NCBI GenBank assembly: GCA_017307785.1 | Contig: JAFKGI010000043.1 | Coordinates: 1-64,000, forward strand | DNA from: Vulcanimicrobiota bacterium | Lineage (GTDB): Bacteria > Vulcanimicrobiota > Xenobia > Xenobiales > JADMJV01 | Reading direction: 5' to 3' | DNA: 64,000 nt | Shown: in pieces, positions 8,267 to 17,636 of the stretch | Layout: each line of letters starts with the position of its first letter | Numbering within the stretch: position 1 is the stretch's first letter | Made by a program: the position numbers and the translations under genes | The notes under the pieces: model-generated | What the model was told of the DNA's origin: nothing | What the model saw: the letters and a program-made list of their open reading frames with translations, nothing else | Databases searched by the model: none

Positions 8267-9268
8267 GTGCGCTACTGGCTCTGGTTTCTCCTACTCGGTT
8301 GCGGCTGCTCCCATCTCGGTCCTCGCAGCCAGCCCAAGGCCCCTCCCACCCAGGTCTCTACCGGTCTGCAGTTGGTCGAGAACCTGCAGACTCCGCTCGC
8401 TTCTGGCCAATCGCTCGCCTGGTCAGTGGCCCTTAGCATGGTGTGGAGAAAGGCCGAGAGCGAACTTTTTAAGGGACCCATCTTGTTGGGAGATGACTCC
8501 GCGCTGCGAGGTAAGATTTGTTCCGTCGAAGCCACAGATCTTCCCGGCAACTGGGTCACCACGGGAGCACAGCGAGGCCCCGGGGGAGCTGAATTAACAT
8601 GCTCTCTGGCGGCCAAGATGCCATTCGCTGTTCCCTACTTCCAGAACGATCAGCCGCTCAACTATCGCGATTCTAGGGGCCAAATCCGGCAGGTCGCCTC
8701 CTTCGGGATTCGGGCCCGGGACGAGTACGCGTATTGGGCATTGCGGGAGCAAGCGGAGATTTTGTTCCGTACCGAAGGCAAGGACGACGGCCCGATTCCT
8801 CCGCTGGACGAGTTCGGACTGGACTTGTGCCGCACCTCGAGACCCTGGCGCCTGCTGGTCGCCGTGATTCACCGTCCGGCCAGCCTGCAAGACGGAATCG
8901 CCCGCGTCCAAAAGCTCACCCGAGAGTGTCCGCATCAGCCGGATTACCAGTTTCGAATCGGCTCTAATGACCAGTTGCTGGTGCCCGAGCAGAACTTCGA
9001 GTGCTCCGTGCAAACGAGCCACAAGCTCCAGAATCCCGGTTGGCCCCCTCAGCTGAATATCAAGCAACGACTTTACTGGGAGCTCAATCGGGGGGGAGCC
9101 GAACTGAACACGGAGGCCAAGATGATGGTCTCACCCGTCCCCAGCCTTTATTATTTCGACAAGCCTTATTTGATTTATGTGGAAACCCGCCTGAAGCACC
9201 AGCCAATCTTTGCGATGTGGGTGGATGGAGCCGGCTCTTTGCAGCCCTATGCTGCATCTTCAAAATGA
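8267..9268 (+). CDS. putative lipoprotein, unknown function
   Basis: A 333-aa protein starting at GTG 8267. Residues 1-14 form a short lipoprotein signal (LWFLLLGCGCSH), with Cys12 or Cys14 as the lipidated residue. A Pro-rich linker follows, then a mixed globular domain with several Cys residues and no motif I recognise. It is the same strand as the formate dehydrogenase operon and 38 bases downstream, so co-transcription is possible, but nothing in it suggests a redox role. Confidence 0.7.
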   Translation: MRYWLWFLLLGCGCSHLGPRSQPKAPPTQVSTGLQLVENLQTPLASGQSLAWSVALSMVWRKAESELFKGPILLGDDSALRGKICSVEATDLPGNWVTTGAQRGPGGAELTCSLAAKMPFAVPYFQNDQPLNYRDSRGQIRQVASFGIRARDEYAYWALREQAEILFRTEGKDDGPIPPLDEFGLDLCRTSRPWRLLVAVIHRPASLQDGIARVQKLTRECPHQPDYQFRIGSNDQLLVPEQNFECSVQTSHKLQNPGWPPQLNIKQRLYWELNRGGAELNTEAKMMVSPVPSLYYFDKPYLIYVETRLKHQPIFAMWVDGAGSLQPYAASSK

Positions 9269-9269
9269 A

Positions 9270-9638
9270 CTACGGCTTGTCGCGATGCTCTCCCTGAGGC
9301 ACTGGATGAGGCACTTCCCAACCGAAGTAGACCTCGACGCGGTGTAATTTCCCGTTTTTCACGGTGTGAACTTCAGTGTTGCGGAAGCGCTTAGAATAGC
9401 GGCCGACGCCTTCGTAGGTGACGAAGACCACTTCGCCGGAAGCCACCAGGTGAATGAGGTCAAACGACTGGATCTCTTCGCTGTTGGGCCAGCACAATTC
9501 GAAATATTTGGCCCGGTCGATTTCGTGATCGAGAGGACTCACGAACAGGAAGTCTTCGGCCACGATCGCCTCCAGGGCAGCGCGATTGCGCTCCGTGTAG
9601 GCCTGAAAAACCGCTCGCACCACTTGCTCCTGAGTCAT
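9270..9638 (-). CDS. SnoaL-like / NTF2-fold protein
   Basis: A 122-aa protein with the pattern of the SnoaL/ketosteroid-isomerase (NTF2-like) fold: an N-terminal helix pair (VVRAVFQAYTERNRAALEAI), then EDFLFVSPLD and C-terminal strands (FVTYEGVGRY, HTVKNGKLHRVEVYFG). Such proteins bind small hydrophobic ligands or act as isomerases/cyclases; no catalytic pair can be assigned. I chose the ATG at 9638 because GGGAGG lies just upstream and the fold starts there; the longer form to 9737 adds a basic, unstructured 33 aa. It ends one base after the stop of the convergent lipoprotein gene. Confidence 0.75.
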   Translation of the reverse strand: MTQEQVVRAVFQAYTERNRAALEAIVAEDFLFVSPLDHEIDRAKYFELCWPNSEEIQSFDLIHLVASGEVVFVTYEGVGRYSKRFRNTEVHTVKNGKLHRVEVYFGWEVPHPVPQGEHRDKP

Positions 9639-9760
9639 AGACACCTCCCAATCGTTGACCCGCAGCATATCCTCGAAGGGCCGTCCGGAGCCCCGTATGC
9701 GCATACCGACCCTGCGGTAGTTTCGTCTGAGAACCACTTCCAGGGGGAATAACTGGATCC

Positions 9761-10213
9761 ATGAAGCGCTGGTTCTTTGGCTGTATCGTCTTAATCGCCG
9801 TTTACCATCGTTTCTATCAAGGCTCCTGGCGGCCCTCAGACATTCGCGTTGAAGGAATCGCCCTTGGGGACGACTTGGCTGTCATTCGCACCAAGTACCC
9901 GGAACTCCAAAACGAAGGAGACCACTGGAGCCACACCTGCCAGCATCACGGTAGGTTTGATACCTTCGAATCCTGGACTCTCCGGGATTCGAACGAAAAA
10001 GTCGTTTCCGTTCGAGGCTGGCACCTCGATATTGGTTCTCACCACTTCTCTCCGCTCGAACCCCAAAGTCTTCGGCGGCTCCAAGCCCTGCTCGGGCCTG
10101 CCCATTCTCCTCAAGTGTCGGTATTCATCTGGCCTCAATACCACTTGAAAGTTTTTGCCGATGGCAACCACGATTCGGTCACAATGGCCACTCTCGACCA
10201 TGGTATCCGGTAG
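9761..10213 (+). CDS. small membrane-anchored or secreted protein, unknown
   Basis: A 150-aa protein with an N-terminal hydrophobic helix (residues 4-15, preceded by MKR), so membrane-anchored or exported. The rest is a small soluble domain rich in His, Trp and Ser, with the string GIALGDDLAVIRTKYPEL that recalls the start of PepSY/'SmpA-like' substrate folds, but this is not strong enough for a call. It lies between two minus-strand genes and ends next to the convergent AlkZ-related gene. Confidence 0.6.
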   Translation: MKRWFFGCIVLIAVYHRFYQGSWRPSDIRVEGIALGDDLAVIRTKYPELQNEGDHWSHTCQHHGRFDTFESWTLRDSNEKVVSVRGWHLDIGSHHFSPLEPQSLRRLQALLGPAHSPQVSVFIWPQYHLKVFADGNHDSVTMATLDHGIR

Positions 10214-10214
10214 G

Positions 10215-10856
10215 TCAGCCGCTGAGGGATTTCATCCAGCGCTTCCTTTGCGCATCCGTCGCCTCGGGGGCAGCTTTGCGCAGGATCTCGCCCAGGGCGG
10301 ACCGGGCGGCGCCAAAGGCCATGGGCGAAATCCCGGCAAAATGGCGCTCCACCAGCGCGTAGCTATTGCTACCCCATCCGGGTCCTTCGCTCACCGCGCC
10401 ACAACGGGTAATCACCAGCAGCCGCTCCAAATCACGGCAAGCTTTATCGAACTCCGACGGCTTCAAGCCCAGAGCCTTTCGCAGTTGCGCTCGGCCTACT
10501 TCCGCGCTGGCAGACCGAAGATGCTGATAGACTCGATAAGCGGTCTGGCTCAGGCCGCCGTCCTCATAGAGCTCCTCCACCTCCAAAGCCCCACGAGCTC
10601 CCAGGAACACCGGGAGCAGGGAGGCATGGACCAGCATCACCTGAGACCCCAACAGATGCCCGGCCCAGGCCCGTCCCTCGGCCGGCAGCTGGTCTTTCCA
10701 GGCCCAGGCGTTCTGGAAGCCCACGTCCCAGCCGGAAAACGGGCCCTGATGCCCCTGGACGGCCCACAACAAGCACGGCCACAAACCAGTCTTGCCGGGA
10801 AGGACGGTGCACAGGCCGACCGACTTCAACCACTTTTCACATTCCGAGTACTTCAC
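10215..10856 (-). CDS. AlkZ-related winged-helix protein
   Basis: A 213-aa protein resembling 'AlkZ-related' proteins, which share winged-helix modules with the DNA glycosylase AlkZ/YcaQ (PF06224) but are about half its length. Seen: an N-terminal segment ending in GLCTVLPGKTGLWPCLLWAV, then helical DNA-binding-like repeats (LSQTAYRVYQHLRSASA, RAQLRKALGLKPSEFDKACR). The QxQ/QxD catalytic motif of AlkZ is not visible, so glycosylase activity is doubtful. The GTG start at 10856 overlaps the end of the upstream hybrid kinase by 20 bases, so it is the last gene of the signalling operon. Confidence 0.55.
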   Translation of the reverse strand: MKYSECEKWLKSVGLCTVLPGKTGLWPCLLWAVQGHQGPFSGWDVGFQNAWAWKDQLPAEGRAWAGHLLGSQVMLVHASLLPVFLGARGALEVEELYEDGGLSQTAYRVYQHLRSASAEVGRAQLRKALGLKPSEFDKACRDLERLLVITRCGAVSEGPGWGSNSYALVERHFAGISPMAFGAARSALGEILRKAAPEATDAQRKRWMKSLSG

Positions 10857-12645
10857 GCACAGACTCCAACAAACGCTGGGCCTCGACCGGTTTCTCCAGG
10901 AACGAATCGGCCTGGTCTTCCGGATCGTCGACGGCGCTGCCGAAACCCGAGGTCAATATCACCCGCATCTCCGGCCGCCGGGCCCGCAGTAGACGCGCCA
11001 GTTCCGGGCCTTTCAGGCCCGGCATCATCACGTCGCTGAGCAGCAAATCCAGGCTGCCCTGATGGGCTTTTTCCACCCGCAAGGCTTCGCCTGCGTCGGC
11101 CGCCTGCAAGACCCGGTAGCCCTGCCGCTCCAGCAGGGCCGCAAACACCTGCCGCACCGGCTGGCTGTCCTCGGCCACCAGAATGGTGCGACTCTCTCCT
11201 TGAGCTACGGGGGGTCGTGCCGGCCGCTCTACCTGCACGGTGCCCTCTCCGGGGGGCCAGCTGATTACGAAGGTCGTCCCTTCTCCGGGGCGCGAATCCA
11301 GCTCCAGATGGGCCTCGCTTTGCTTGACGATGCTGTAGACGGTGGATAGGCCCAGGCCAGTGCCCTTGCCGGCTTCTTTGGTGGTGAAGAAGGGCTCGAA
11401 AATGGAAGCCTTGATTTCCTCGCTCATCCCCGTGCCCTGGTCGCTCACGGTCAGACGTACCCGGCCCTGCATGGTGTCCGTGGAAATCTGAATGATGCCT
11501 CCGGCCGGCATCGCGTCGCGGGAGTTGATGACCAGATTCATCAGAACCTGGGCAAAGTGAGTGCGGTCCAGCAGAATCGTGTCCGGAAAGGCCGTGCAGC
11601 GCACCTCCAGCTCCACGTCGGGCCCCAGCAGACGCCGTAGCATCTGCTGCAACTCTTCCACTCCGTGGTTGATGCCCATGACCTCAGGGGCAGCCGCCTG
11701 ACGCCGCCCCACGATCAGAAGTTGGCGCGTCAAAGCCGCTCCGCGCCGAGCCGCCCGCAACACTTCCTCAAAGCAAGCGCCCGCCTCTCCTTTGGGCTCC
11801 AGTTCTTCCTGGGCGATCTCGGTAAACCCAATGATGGTCGAGAGCAGGTTGTTGAAGTCATGCGCGATGCCCCCGGCCAGTCGACCCAGAGCCTCCATCT
11901 TCTGGGCCTGTTGCAACTGCATCTCCAACTGTCGGGTGAAGGTCATGTCCGTCAACATGCCCAGCACCAGCCCGTCACTCAAAAGCGCCAGCGAGAGGCT
12001 GGCCCAGATGGTTTTGCCCCCCAGCGGTCCGCTCAAGGGCATCAAGCAGGCCCCTTCCGGCAGCGGGTCGGGCAGCTCCAGCAACCGAAAACCCTGCAAC
12101 ACATCGGCAGAACAGCCTAGAATCTGAGCCAGGCGCTGGTTGAAAAACTGCAGTTCCCCCTGCGAGTTCATCAGACAAATGCCCTCGGAGGCCCTCTCGA
12201 AGATCTGCTCGTAGCGCTTTTGCATGGTTCGTAGCGAGCTGCGGTCGGCGTAGTCCTGCAGTGCCCGGCGAATGGCCGGCACCAGCCGCTTCAAGTTGCG
12301 CTTCATCACATAGTCATGAGCCCCGGCCTTGAGGCAGGCTACGGCCGCTTCCTCGCCGATGGTTCCCGACACCAGCAGAAAAGGCACATCCAGCCCGACC
12401 TGGCGATACAGGCGCAGTGCATCCAGGCCGCTGAAGCCCGGCACGTTGTAGTCCGACAAGATCAAATCGCAGCCGCCGCTCAGCAAGGCTCGCTCGAAGG
12501 CCTCCTTGGTATCGACCCGCTCCAATTCCGCGCGCAGGCCCTCGCTCTCGAACAGTAGCCCGATCAGCTCGGCGTCGGACAGGTCGTCCTCCACCAATAG
12601 AATGCGCACGGTCGGCTCAGACATGTGGACATTTCCCCCCGTCAT
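10837..12645 (-). CDS. hybrid histidine kinase REC-PAS-HisKA-HATPase-REC
   Basis: A 602-aa soluble hybrid kinase. An N-terminal receiver (about 12-130, Asp65 in LILSDY) is followed by a PAS domain (about 140-235), a dimerisation/phosphoacceptor domain with LAGGIAHDFNNLL (His262), an ATPase domain (N-box around Asn374, G-box GKGTGLGLS near 427) and a C-terminal receiver (about 487-600, Asp538). Lacking membrane segments, it should be driven by phosphotransfer to its first receiver. Its ATG at 12645 overlaps the stop of the HD-GYP gene by four bases; an internal ATG at 12624 with a GGGGGG ribosome-binding site is an alternative start. Confidence 0.92.
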   Translation of the reverse strand: MTGGNVHMSEPTVRILLVEDDLSDAELIGLLFESEGLRAELERVDTKEAFERALLSGGCDLILSDYNVPGFSGLDALRLYRQVGLDVPFLLVSGTIGEEAAVACLKAGAHDYVMKRNLKRLVPAIRRALQDYADRSSLRTMQKRYEQIFERASEGICLMNSQGELQFFNQRLAQILGCSADVLQGFRLLELPDPLPEGACLMPLSGPLGGKTIWASLSLALLSDGLVLGMLTDMTFTRQLEMQLQQAQKMEALGRLAGGIAHDFNNLLSTIIGFTEIAQEELEPKGEAGACFEEVLRAARRGAALTRQLLIVGRRQAAAPEVMGINHGVEELQQMLRRLLGPDVELEVRCTAFPDTILLDRTHFAQVLMNLVINSRDAMPAGGIIQISTDTMQGRVRLTVSDQGTGMSEEIKASIFEPFFTTKEAGKGTGLGLSTVYSIVKQSEAHLELDSRPGEGTTFVISWPPGEGTVQVERPARPPVAQGESRTILVAEDSQPVRQVFAALLERQGYRVLQAADAGEALRVEKAHQGSLDLLLSDVMMPGLKGPELARLLRARRPEMRVILTSGFGSAVDDPEDQADSFLEKPVEAQRLLESVREVLGM

Positions 12646-13697
12646 TCCATCCCCCGATAGCCCTCGAGGATGGCGGCGAACTGGTCCTCAATGGCCAGGA
12701 ATGTCTCCACCAAAAGCGGTTCAAAGTGAAAGCCGCTCTGAGTGCGGATGATTTCCCGGGCTTCCTGGTGGGTCATGGCGTCCTTGTAGCAGCGCTTGCT
12801 GGTCAGTGCATCATAGACGTCGGCCACCGCCATGATTCGGGCGGACAGAGGAATCTGAACGCCTCGCAGTCGGTCCGGATAGCCGCTGCCGTCCCACTTC
12901 TCGTGATGGGAACGCGCGATTTGCAGTCCGAACTGAAGAAACTCATTGCGCGGATGGTTGTGGGTCACGGATGCCAGAGTTTCAGCTCCCCGCAGCGTGT
13001 GCGTCTTCATGATCTCGAATTCTTCCGTGGTCAACTTGCCGGGTTTCTTCAGAATGCCGTCGGGAATCGCCACTTTGCCGATATCGTGCAAGGGACTGGC
13101 CTGAAAAATGCGGTCCACGAAATCCTCATCCACCAGATCCGGGTAGCTGCCCGTAGCCCGCAGACGGGTGGCCAGCAAGCGACAGTACTGGCGGGTGCGC
13201 TCCAGATGGGTTCCGGTCTCGTCGTCGCGCGACTCGGCCAGTTTGGACATGGCGAAAATGGTGGTGATATGCGAGTCGATAGTCTCGCGAACCTGTTCCT
13301 GAACCATTTGCTCCAGGCGGTCGCGATGGCCCTTCAGCTCCAGATGGTTCTGAATACGGGCTCGCACCACGCTGATGCGAAACGGCTTGGTGATGTAGTC
13401 CACCGCTCCCAGGGCCAGGCCTCGTTCCTCGTCTTTGGGCTCGCTCTGGGCGGTGACGAACATCACCGGAATGTGGGCCGTGCGCACATCTTCGCGCAAG
13501 GCTGTCAGCACCTCGTAGCCATCCAGGTCGGGCATCACTACGTCCAACAAAATCAGGTCGGGCGGCTGACTACGGGCCAGCTCCAGGCCGCGTTCTCCGC
13601 GGGTCGCGGCCACAATCGAGTAGTGCTCCTTGAGGCCTTCCAGCAGCACGTGGATGTTGCTGGGAGTGTCGTCGATCACCAGCAGCCGAGCCTTCAT
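12642..13697 (-). CDS. response regulator with HD-GYP domain (RpfG-like c-di-GMP phosphodiesterase)
   Basis: A 351-aa two-domain regulator. The receiver (1-120) has Asp52 in LILLDVVMPD and Lys104 in the KPF motif. After a coiled linker comes an HD-GYP domain (about 145-340): HDIGK (His204, Asp205), HHEKWDGSGYP (His264-Pro274, containing the GYP residues) and ADVYDALTSKR. HD-GYP enzymes hydrolyse cyclic di-GMP, so this is the likely output of the phosphorelay encoded around it. Its start and stop each overlap a kinase gene by four bases (ATGA), fixing it between the two hybrid kinases. A PilZ protein that may sense c-di-GMP lies at 54.5 kb. Confidence 0.95.
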   Translation of the reverse strand: MKARLLVIDDTPSNIHVLLEGLKEHYSIVAATRGERGLELARSQPPDLILLDVVMPDLDGYEVLTALREDVRTAHIPVMFVTAQSEPKDEERGLALGAVDYITKPFRISVVRARIQNHLELKGHRDRLEQMVQEQVRETIDSHITTIFAMSKLAESRDDETGTHLERTRQYCRLLATRLRATGSYPDLVDEDFVDRIFQASPLHDIGKVAIPDGILKKPGKLTTEEFEIMKTHTLRGAETLASVTHNHPRNEFLQFGLQIARSHHEKWDGSGYPDRLRGVQIPLSARIMAVADVYDALTSKRCYKDAMTHQEAREIIRTQSGFHFEPLLVETFLAIEDQFAAILEGYRGME

Positions 13698-16600
13698 AGC
13701 AGTTCGTCCAGGAGAGCGCGTGCCCGGTCGACTTCGAACTCTTCCATCCAGACTTTCAATTGCACAGCCTGAGGCGCCAGCGCCGTTCCTTCCATTTCTT
13801 GCACTACCTCCTCCAGGGTCACGAATGCCACTCCCAGATCTTGATCCAACATTTCGCGCAGTCGGCTTAGAAGCGCGCTCACTCTAACCTGGTTCAGCAC
13901 CTTGCCGGTCGTGCGGGCGGACAGTTCCACTTCCGCCAGTCTCAGCACGCCCTGGGTGACCCGTTCGAGCTCCTGACGCAATACGGACACTTCCAGTCGT
14001 CCTTCTTCGAATTGGGCGCACTGGGCGGCCAGGACTTCCGCCCCCAGGTTGGCGGCTGCTCCCTTGAGGGTATGCACCAGGGCCTTGAGTTCCTGACCCT
14101 GGGCTGCCTCCAACCGCGGGATGGATTCTTGTTGGCGTCGAGCGAACTGCAGCAGCAAAGAGCGATACAGGCGGCGATTACCGCCCAGGCGGTGTAGGCC
14201 GACCCGGCAGTTGACTCCGGCGACCGCCGGAAAGTCTTCTTCTTCCAGTTCCATATCCGGCGAAGGCGGCGAACCATCTTGCAGGAAACGGCGCAAAGTC
14301 TGAGCCAGCGCCTCGGGATTGATGGGCTTGCTCAAGTAGTCGTCCATGCCCGCGGCCAGACAGAGTTCCCGATCCTCGCGGCGAGCGTTGGCGGTCATGG
14401 CCACGATGGGCAGGCGATGGCCCAGTCCGCGCGCCCGTCGGGTGGCTTCCAACCCGTCCATCTCGGGCATTTGCAAGTCCATCAAGACCAGGTCGAAAGC
14501 TTCGCGTTCCAGCGCCTCTAGAGCTTGCTGGCCGGTCGCAGCCAGGGTTACCTTCAGGCCGAAAAGGCGCAGGATTTCACGGGCCACTTCCTGATTGATA
14601 TCGTTGTCCTCGACCAGCAGCACGTGGCTTTCGCCCCACTGTCGTTCCGGCTCTTCGAGCACAGCCTGATTGTTGCGCCGCCGTGTGCGCGCCGCCTCCA
14701 AAGCCTGAGAGAAGCCGTTTTCGTGGATGGGTTTGGTCATCACCCCGTCAAATCCCAGGCGGAAAGCAGCGGCCAGGTCTTCCACTCGGGCCAGCATAAA
14801 AAACAGGCTGTCCTGGAGACCTTCGTGCAGCTTGAGGCATTGAAAAATCTCATCCAGTTGTTCCAGGCGGCCGTCCAGGACTACCACCTGGAAGCGCGCG
14901 TCCGCGGCCAGATAGACTGCTTGTTCCGCGGATTTGAGCATCTGACAGGGACATCCCAGACGCGCCAGCACCGTCTGAAAGTTCTGCCGCGATGCTTCGT
15001 TTTCGTCCAATAGCAGCACGCGTTGTCCTTGAACTTCCGGCTGCCCCGGCGCTTGCGCTAAACCGAAGCGGGAAGTAAACGTGAACCTGCTGCCTTGCCC
15101 GGGCCTCGATTCCACCGAGATGGCTCCACCCAGCAGCTCCACGAACCGCTTGGTGATAAACAACCCCAAGCCTGTTCCCCCGTAAAGGCGGGTGGTAGAG
15201 CTGTCGGCTTGACTGAAAGGCACGAAAGTGCGTTCCAACTGGCGTTCGGTCATTCCGATGCCGGTGTCGGCCACGCAGAATTCCAACAAGACGGTGGAGT
15301 CATCCTGAGAGCGCTTGCGCACGGAAATTTCAATTTCGCCCCGGGGGGTGAACTTGACTGCGTTGCTGCAAAGGTTCATCAGGATTTGCGTCAGCCTCAA
15401 CGAGTCGCCTCGCAGGTGGCGCGGCAGTCCCGGCTGCACGTCAAAGTGCGAGTGCAGGTCCGGCTTGTCCTTAGACCACACCGAGATCATGTGGGTCACC
15501 TGGTCGAGAACTCCGTCGAGCTCGAAGTCGTCGAGCTCGAGATGTAGTTGCCCGGCTTCGATCTTGGAAAAATCCAGCACGTCGTTGATGATGCGCAGCA
15601 GCCCCTGGGCGGCCCGCTCCAGCTTCTCCAGGTAATCGAGCTGGCGCTCTCGCTGTGGACTTTGCCGGGCCAAATGGAGCAACCCGATGATGCCGTTCAG
15701 AGGGGTGCGGATCTCGTGGCTCATAGTGGCCAGAAAGGAGGATTTGGCTCGATTGGCGTTTTCGGCCGTCTGGGTGGCTGCCTGGAGCGCTTCCTGGATG
15801 GTTTTCTGGGCCGTCAGATTGTAGCAGCCGTAGAGCAAATGCTGTTGGCCGGCGAAAAGCAGCGAAGTGATCGAGACCTCTACCTGCAGCGAACTGCCGT
15901 CGACTCGGCGTAATTCGCTCTCGAAAACACCTGACTCCTGACCGTTGACCAAAAACTCGTGAACGCAACGGCCGACCAGCTGCTCCTCTCGTTGGGCACC
16001 CAGCAGATGCAGGGCCGCCGGGTTGCACTGTACCAGCGAGCCCTCGCGGACCACCAACATGGCGGCGGCGGTGGCCTGAAAGAGGTCCTGGAGATTCTGC
16101 TCGGATTGGCGCACGTAGTCTCGATTGGCGTTGCGATCGGTCACGTCCAGGCAGTTGATGTAGTAAAACTGCAGCTGGTTGTCCTCCACGATGGGGGAGA
16201 TGGTCACCTGGAAGTCGGCCTCTCCCAGCTCCAACTCAAAGCTCTGGGTGTAGCCCTGGGCGGCGACTTGCAGAGCGGCCTCGAAGCAGTTGGCTACTGC
16301 CTGGCCCTGGGTTTCCCGCAAGCGGTCCAAAAGCGGTTCACCCCGCAGGTCCGCGCCCAGGTGAGCGCGGACGGCCGGTCCGGCCTCGTAGATGAGGCCC
16401 TCGGGGGTGACAATCAACTTCATGACTTCAGGACTTTCGAAAACCGCCCTGAGCTTACGCTCCAGAGCCAGCTGACGACGCTCCTGTTCGACCTCGCGAG
16501 TGATTTCTCGAGTCACGGCGACGACACAATCTTGGATCGGCGTAAGCTGCAACTCGACCACGCGCGACTGACCCTCGGCACCCCTTAGGCCCAGTTCGCG

Positions 16601-17170
16601 CGCGACCGCTTCCCCTTGGAATGCCAGGTCGAAGAGGGGCTTGATGGTGGCCTGAAAGATGGCCGCGCCCCAGACCTGTTCCAGGCTTCTCCCTTCGACT
16701 TCTGGCGCGGTCAGGCCGTGGGTGCGGCACCAACTTTGATTGACCGAGAGGTAACGATATTGCCGATCTACGCAGGCGATGCTCGGCTCTCGATGCTCCT
16801 GCAGATACTCAAATCGGGCCAGGCGGGAGCGGCGCAGGTCTCCAAAGTGGAGATGGCCGATGAGGTGCTGCTGCTCCCGCCGGCCATATTCGTTCACGTA
16901 GACTTCGCCGACCCGGTAGTTCGCCTGATAGAGCCCGTCGCTGTCGCAAGCATTGCGCAGAACCCGCAAGAGTTCTTTCTGATCCTCCGGGTTGACCTGT
17001 CGATCAAAGCCTGGGCCCAACAAATCCCTTAGAGGGCTATGCAACTGTTGGACAATTCCGGAGCTAAGATACTCCATTTCGAAGTTTTTCTGCAAAGAAC
17101 GGCGAAATAAAACCAACGGCAAATGATCCAGTGTTTTTAAGAGGATAGGCTGACCGTCGTCTGGTTCCAC
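13694..17170 (-). CDS. hybrid histidine kinase with PAS domains, two receivers and HPt
   Basis: A 1158-aa soluble sensor kinase. Three or four PAS-like regions cover about 1-460. The kinase core follows: SSFLATMSHEIRTPLNGI (His485), N-box Asn603, D-box DTGIG and G-box YGGTGLGL. Then receiver 1 (about 716-825, Asp766 in VVLDGRLE, less conserved), receiver 2 (about 848-965, Asp898 in LVLMDLQMPEMDG) and an HPt domain (about 985-1090, His1033 in LVHTLKGAAANLG). The full set allows an internal His-Asp-His relay that can pass phosphate to the two downstream receiver proteins. It starts at GTG 17170, with a -10-like TATTTC six bases upstream. It ends in an ATGA overlap with the HD-GYP gene. Confidence 0.94.
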   Translation of the reverse strand: MEPDDGQPILLKTLDHLPLVLFRRSLQKNFEMEYLSSGIVQQLHSPLRDLLGPGFDRQVNPEDQKELLRVLRNACDSDGLYQANYRVGEVYVNEYGRREQQHLIGHLHFGDLRRSRLARFEYLQEHREPSIACVDRQYRYLSVNQSWCRTHGLTAPEVEGRSLEQVWGAAIFQATIKPLFDLAFQGEAVARELGLRGAEGQSRVVELQLTPIQDCVVAVTREITREVEQERRQLALERKLRAVFESPEVMKLIVTPEGLIYEAGPAVRAHLGADLRGEPLLDRLRETQGQAVANCFEAALQVAAQGYTQSFELELGEADFQVTISPIVEDNQLQFYYINCLDVTDRNANRDYVRQSEQNLQDLFQATAAAMLVVREGSLVQCNPAALHLLGAQREEQLVGRCVHEFLVNGQESGVFESELRRVDGSSLQVEVSITSLLFAGQQHLLYGCYNLTAQKTIQEALQAATQTAENANRAKSSFLATMSHEIRTPLNGIIGLLHLARQSPQRERQLDYLEKLERAAQGLLRIINDVLDFSKIEAGQLHLELDDFELDGVLDQVTHMISVWSKDKPDLHSHFDVQPGLPRHLRGDSLRLTQILMNLCSNAVKFTPRGEIEISVRKRSQDDSTVLLEFCVADTGIGMTERQLERTFVPFSQADSSTTRLYGGTGLGLFITKRFVELLGGAISVESRPGQGSRFTFTSRFGLAQAPGQPEVQGQRVLLLDENEASRQNFQTVLARLGCPCQMLKSAEQAVYLAADARFQVVVLDGRLEQLDEIFQCLKLHEGLQDSLFFMLARVEDLAAAFRLGFDGVMTKPIHENGFSQALEAARTRRRNNQAVLEEPERQWGESHVLLVEDNDINQEVAREILRLFGLKVTLAATGQQALEALEREAFDLVLMDLQMPEMDGLEATRRARGLGHRLPIVAMTANARREDRELCLAAGMDDYLSKPINPEALAQTLRRFLQDGSPPSPDMELEEEDFPAVAGVNCRVGLHRLGGNRRLYRSLLLQFARRQQESIPRLEAAQGQELKALVHTLKGAAANLGAEVLAAQCAQFEEGRLEVSVLRQELERVTQGVLRLAEVELSARTTGKVLNQVRVSALLSRLREMLDQDLGVAFVTLEEVVQEMEGTALAPQAVQLKVWMEEFEVDRARALLDELL

Positions 17171-17176
17171 ATGCTA

Positions 17177-17182
17177 GAAATA
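17177..17182 (-). promoter_or_regulatory. possible -10 element before the large hybrid kinase
   Basis: Reading the minus strand, TATTTC is followed by six bases (TAGCAT) and then the GTG start codon at 17170. No Shine-Dalgarno is present. The spacer from the preceding STAS gene is only 25 bases, so the kinase may also be read through from there. Confidence 0.35.
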
Positions 17183-17195
17183 TGGCAAATCTTAT

Positions 17196-17570
17196 TTAAT
17201 GTCCTGCTGCGCCTTGTTTTTGCATTTTGTCCAGATATTCGTCCAGCTCCGCATTGCTGGCGAAAACCGCATAGGTGGGTAATGCCTTGATAATATCCAG
17301 GACTTTTTTTACTGGTGGCTGCAGGTTTACCAACAACAGGCGACCGCCCGCCGCGACCACCACTTTCTTGGCTTTGAATATGCAGCGCAGGCCGGCGCTG
17401 CTGATATAATTAAGGTTCTGCATGTCGAGGATTTGTATAGGTAATTCGCCGACATCGAGGCCGGCCAGGCAGGTTTCTAGCTTTTGCGATGTGTGGGTAT
17501 CCAACCGCCCATTCAGTTCGATCTGACAGCGGCCATTCTCACTTTTGTAAATCTCGATATCTAACGACAT
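17196..17570 (-). CDS. STAS-domain protein (anti-sigma factor antagonist-like)
   Basis: A 124-aa single STAS domain similar to SpoIIAA/RsbV. The diagnostic region is QILDMQNLNYISSAGLRCIF: Asp49 and the SSAG serines (Ser57/Ser58) correspond to the residue phosphorylated by anti-sigma-factor kinases. It is the first gene of the minus-strand signalling operon. In partner-switching systems such a protein would bind a HATPase-type kinase, and no RsbW-like gene is adjacent here; it may instead regulate the downstream hybrid kinase. AGGAGG lies nine bases before the ATG at 17570, a strong start signal compared with many other genes here. Confidence 0.92.
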   Translation of the reverse strand: MSLDIEIYKSENGRCQIELNGRLDTHTSQKLETCLAGLDVGELPIQILDMQNLNYISSAGLRCIFKAKKVVVAAGGRLLLVNLQPPVKKVLDIIKALPTYAVFASNAELDEYLDKMQKQGAAGH

Positions 17571-17636
17571 GCAACAAATCCTCCTGTGCTAAGGCCTTTC
17601 GCGGCGAGCTCGGACCCCTTCCTGGGATGATTCCAG

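Noticed and set aside
12726..13772. 348-codon plus-strand open frame
   Set aside because: Antisense to the REC-HD-GYP gene and the end of the large hybrid kinase, both clear by motif.
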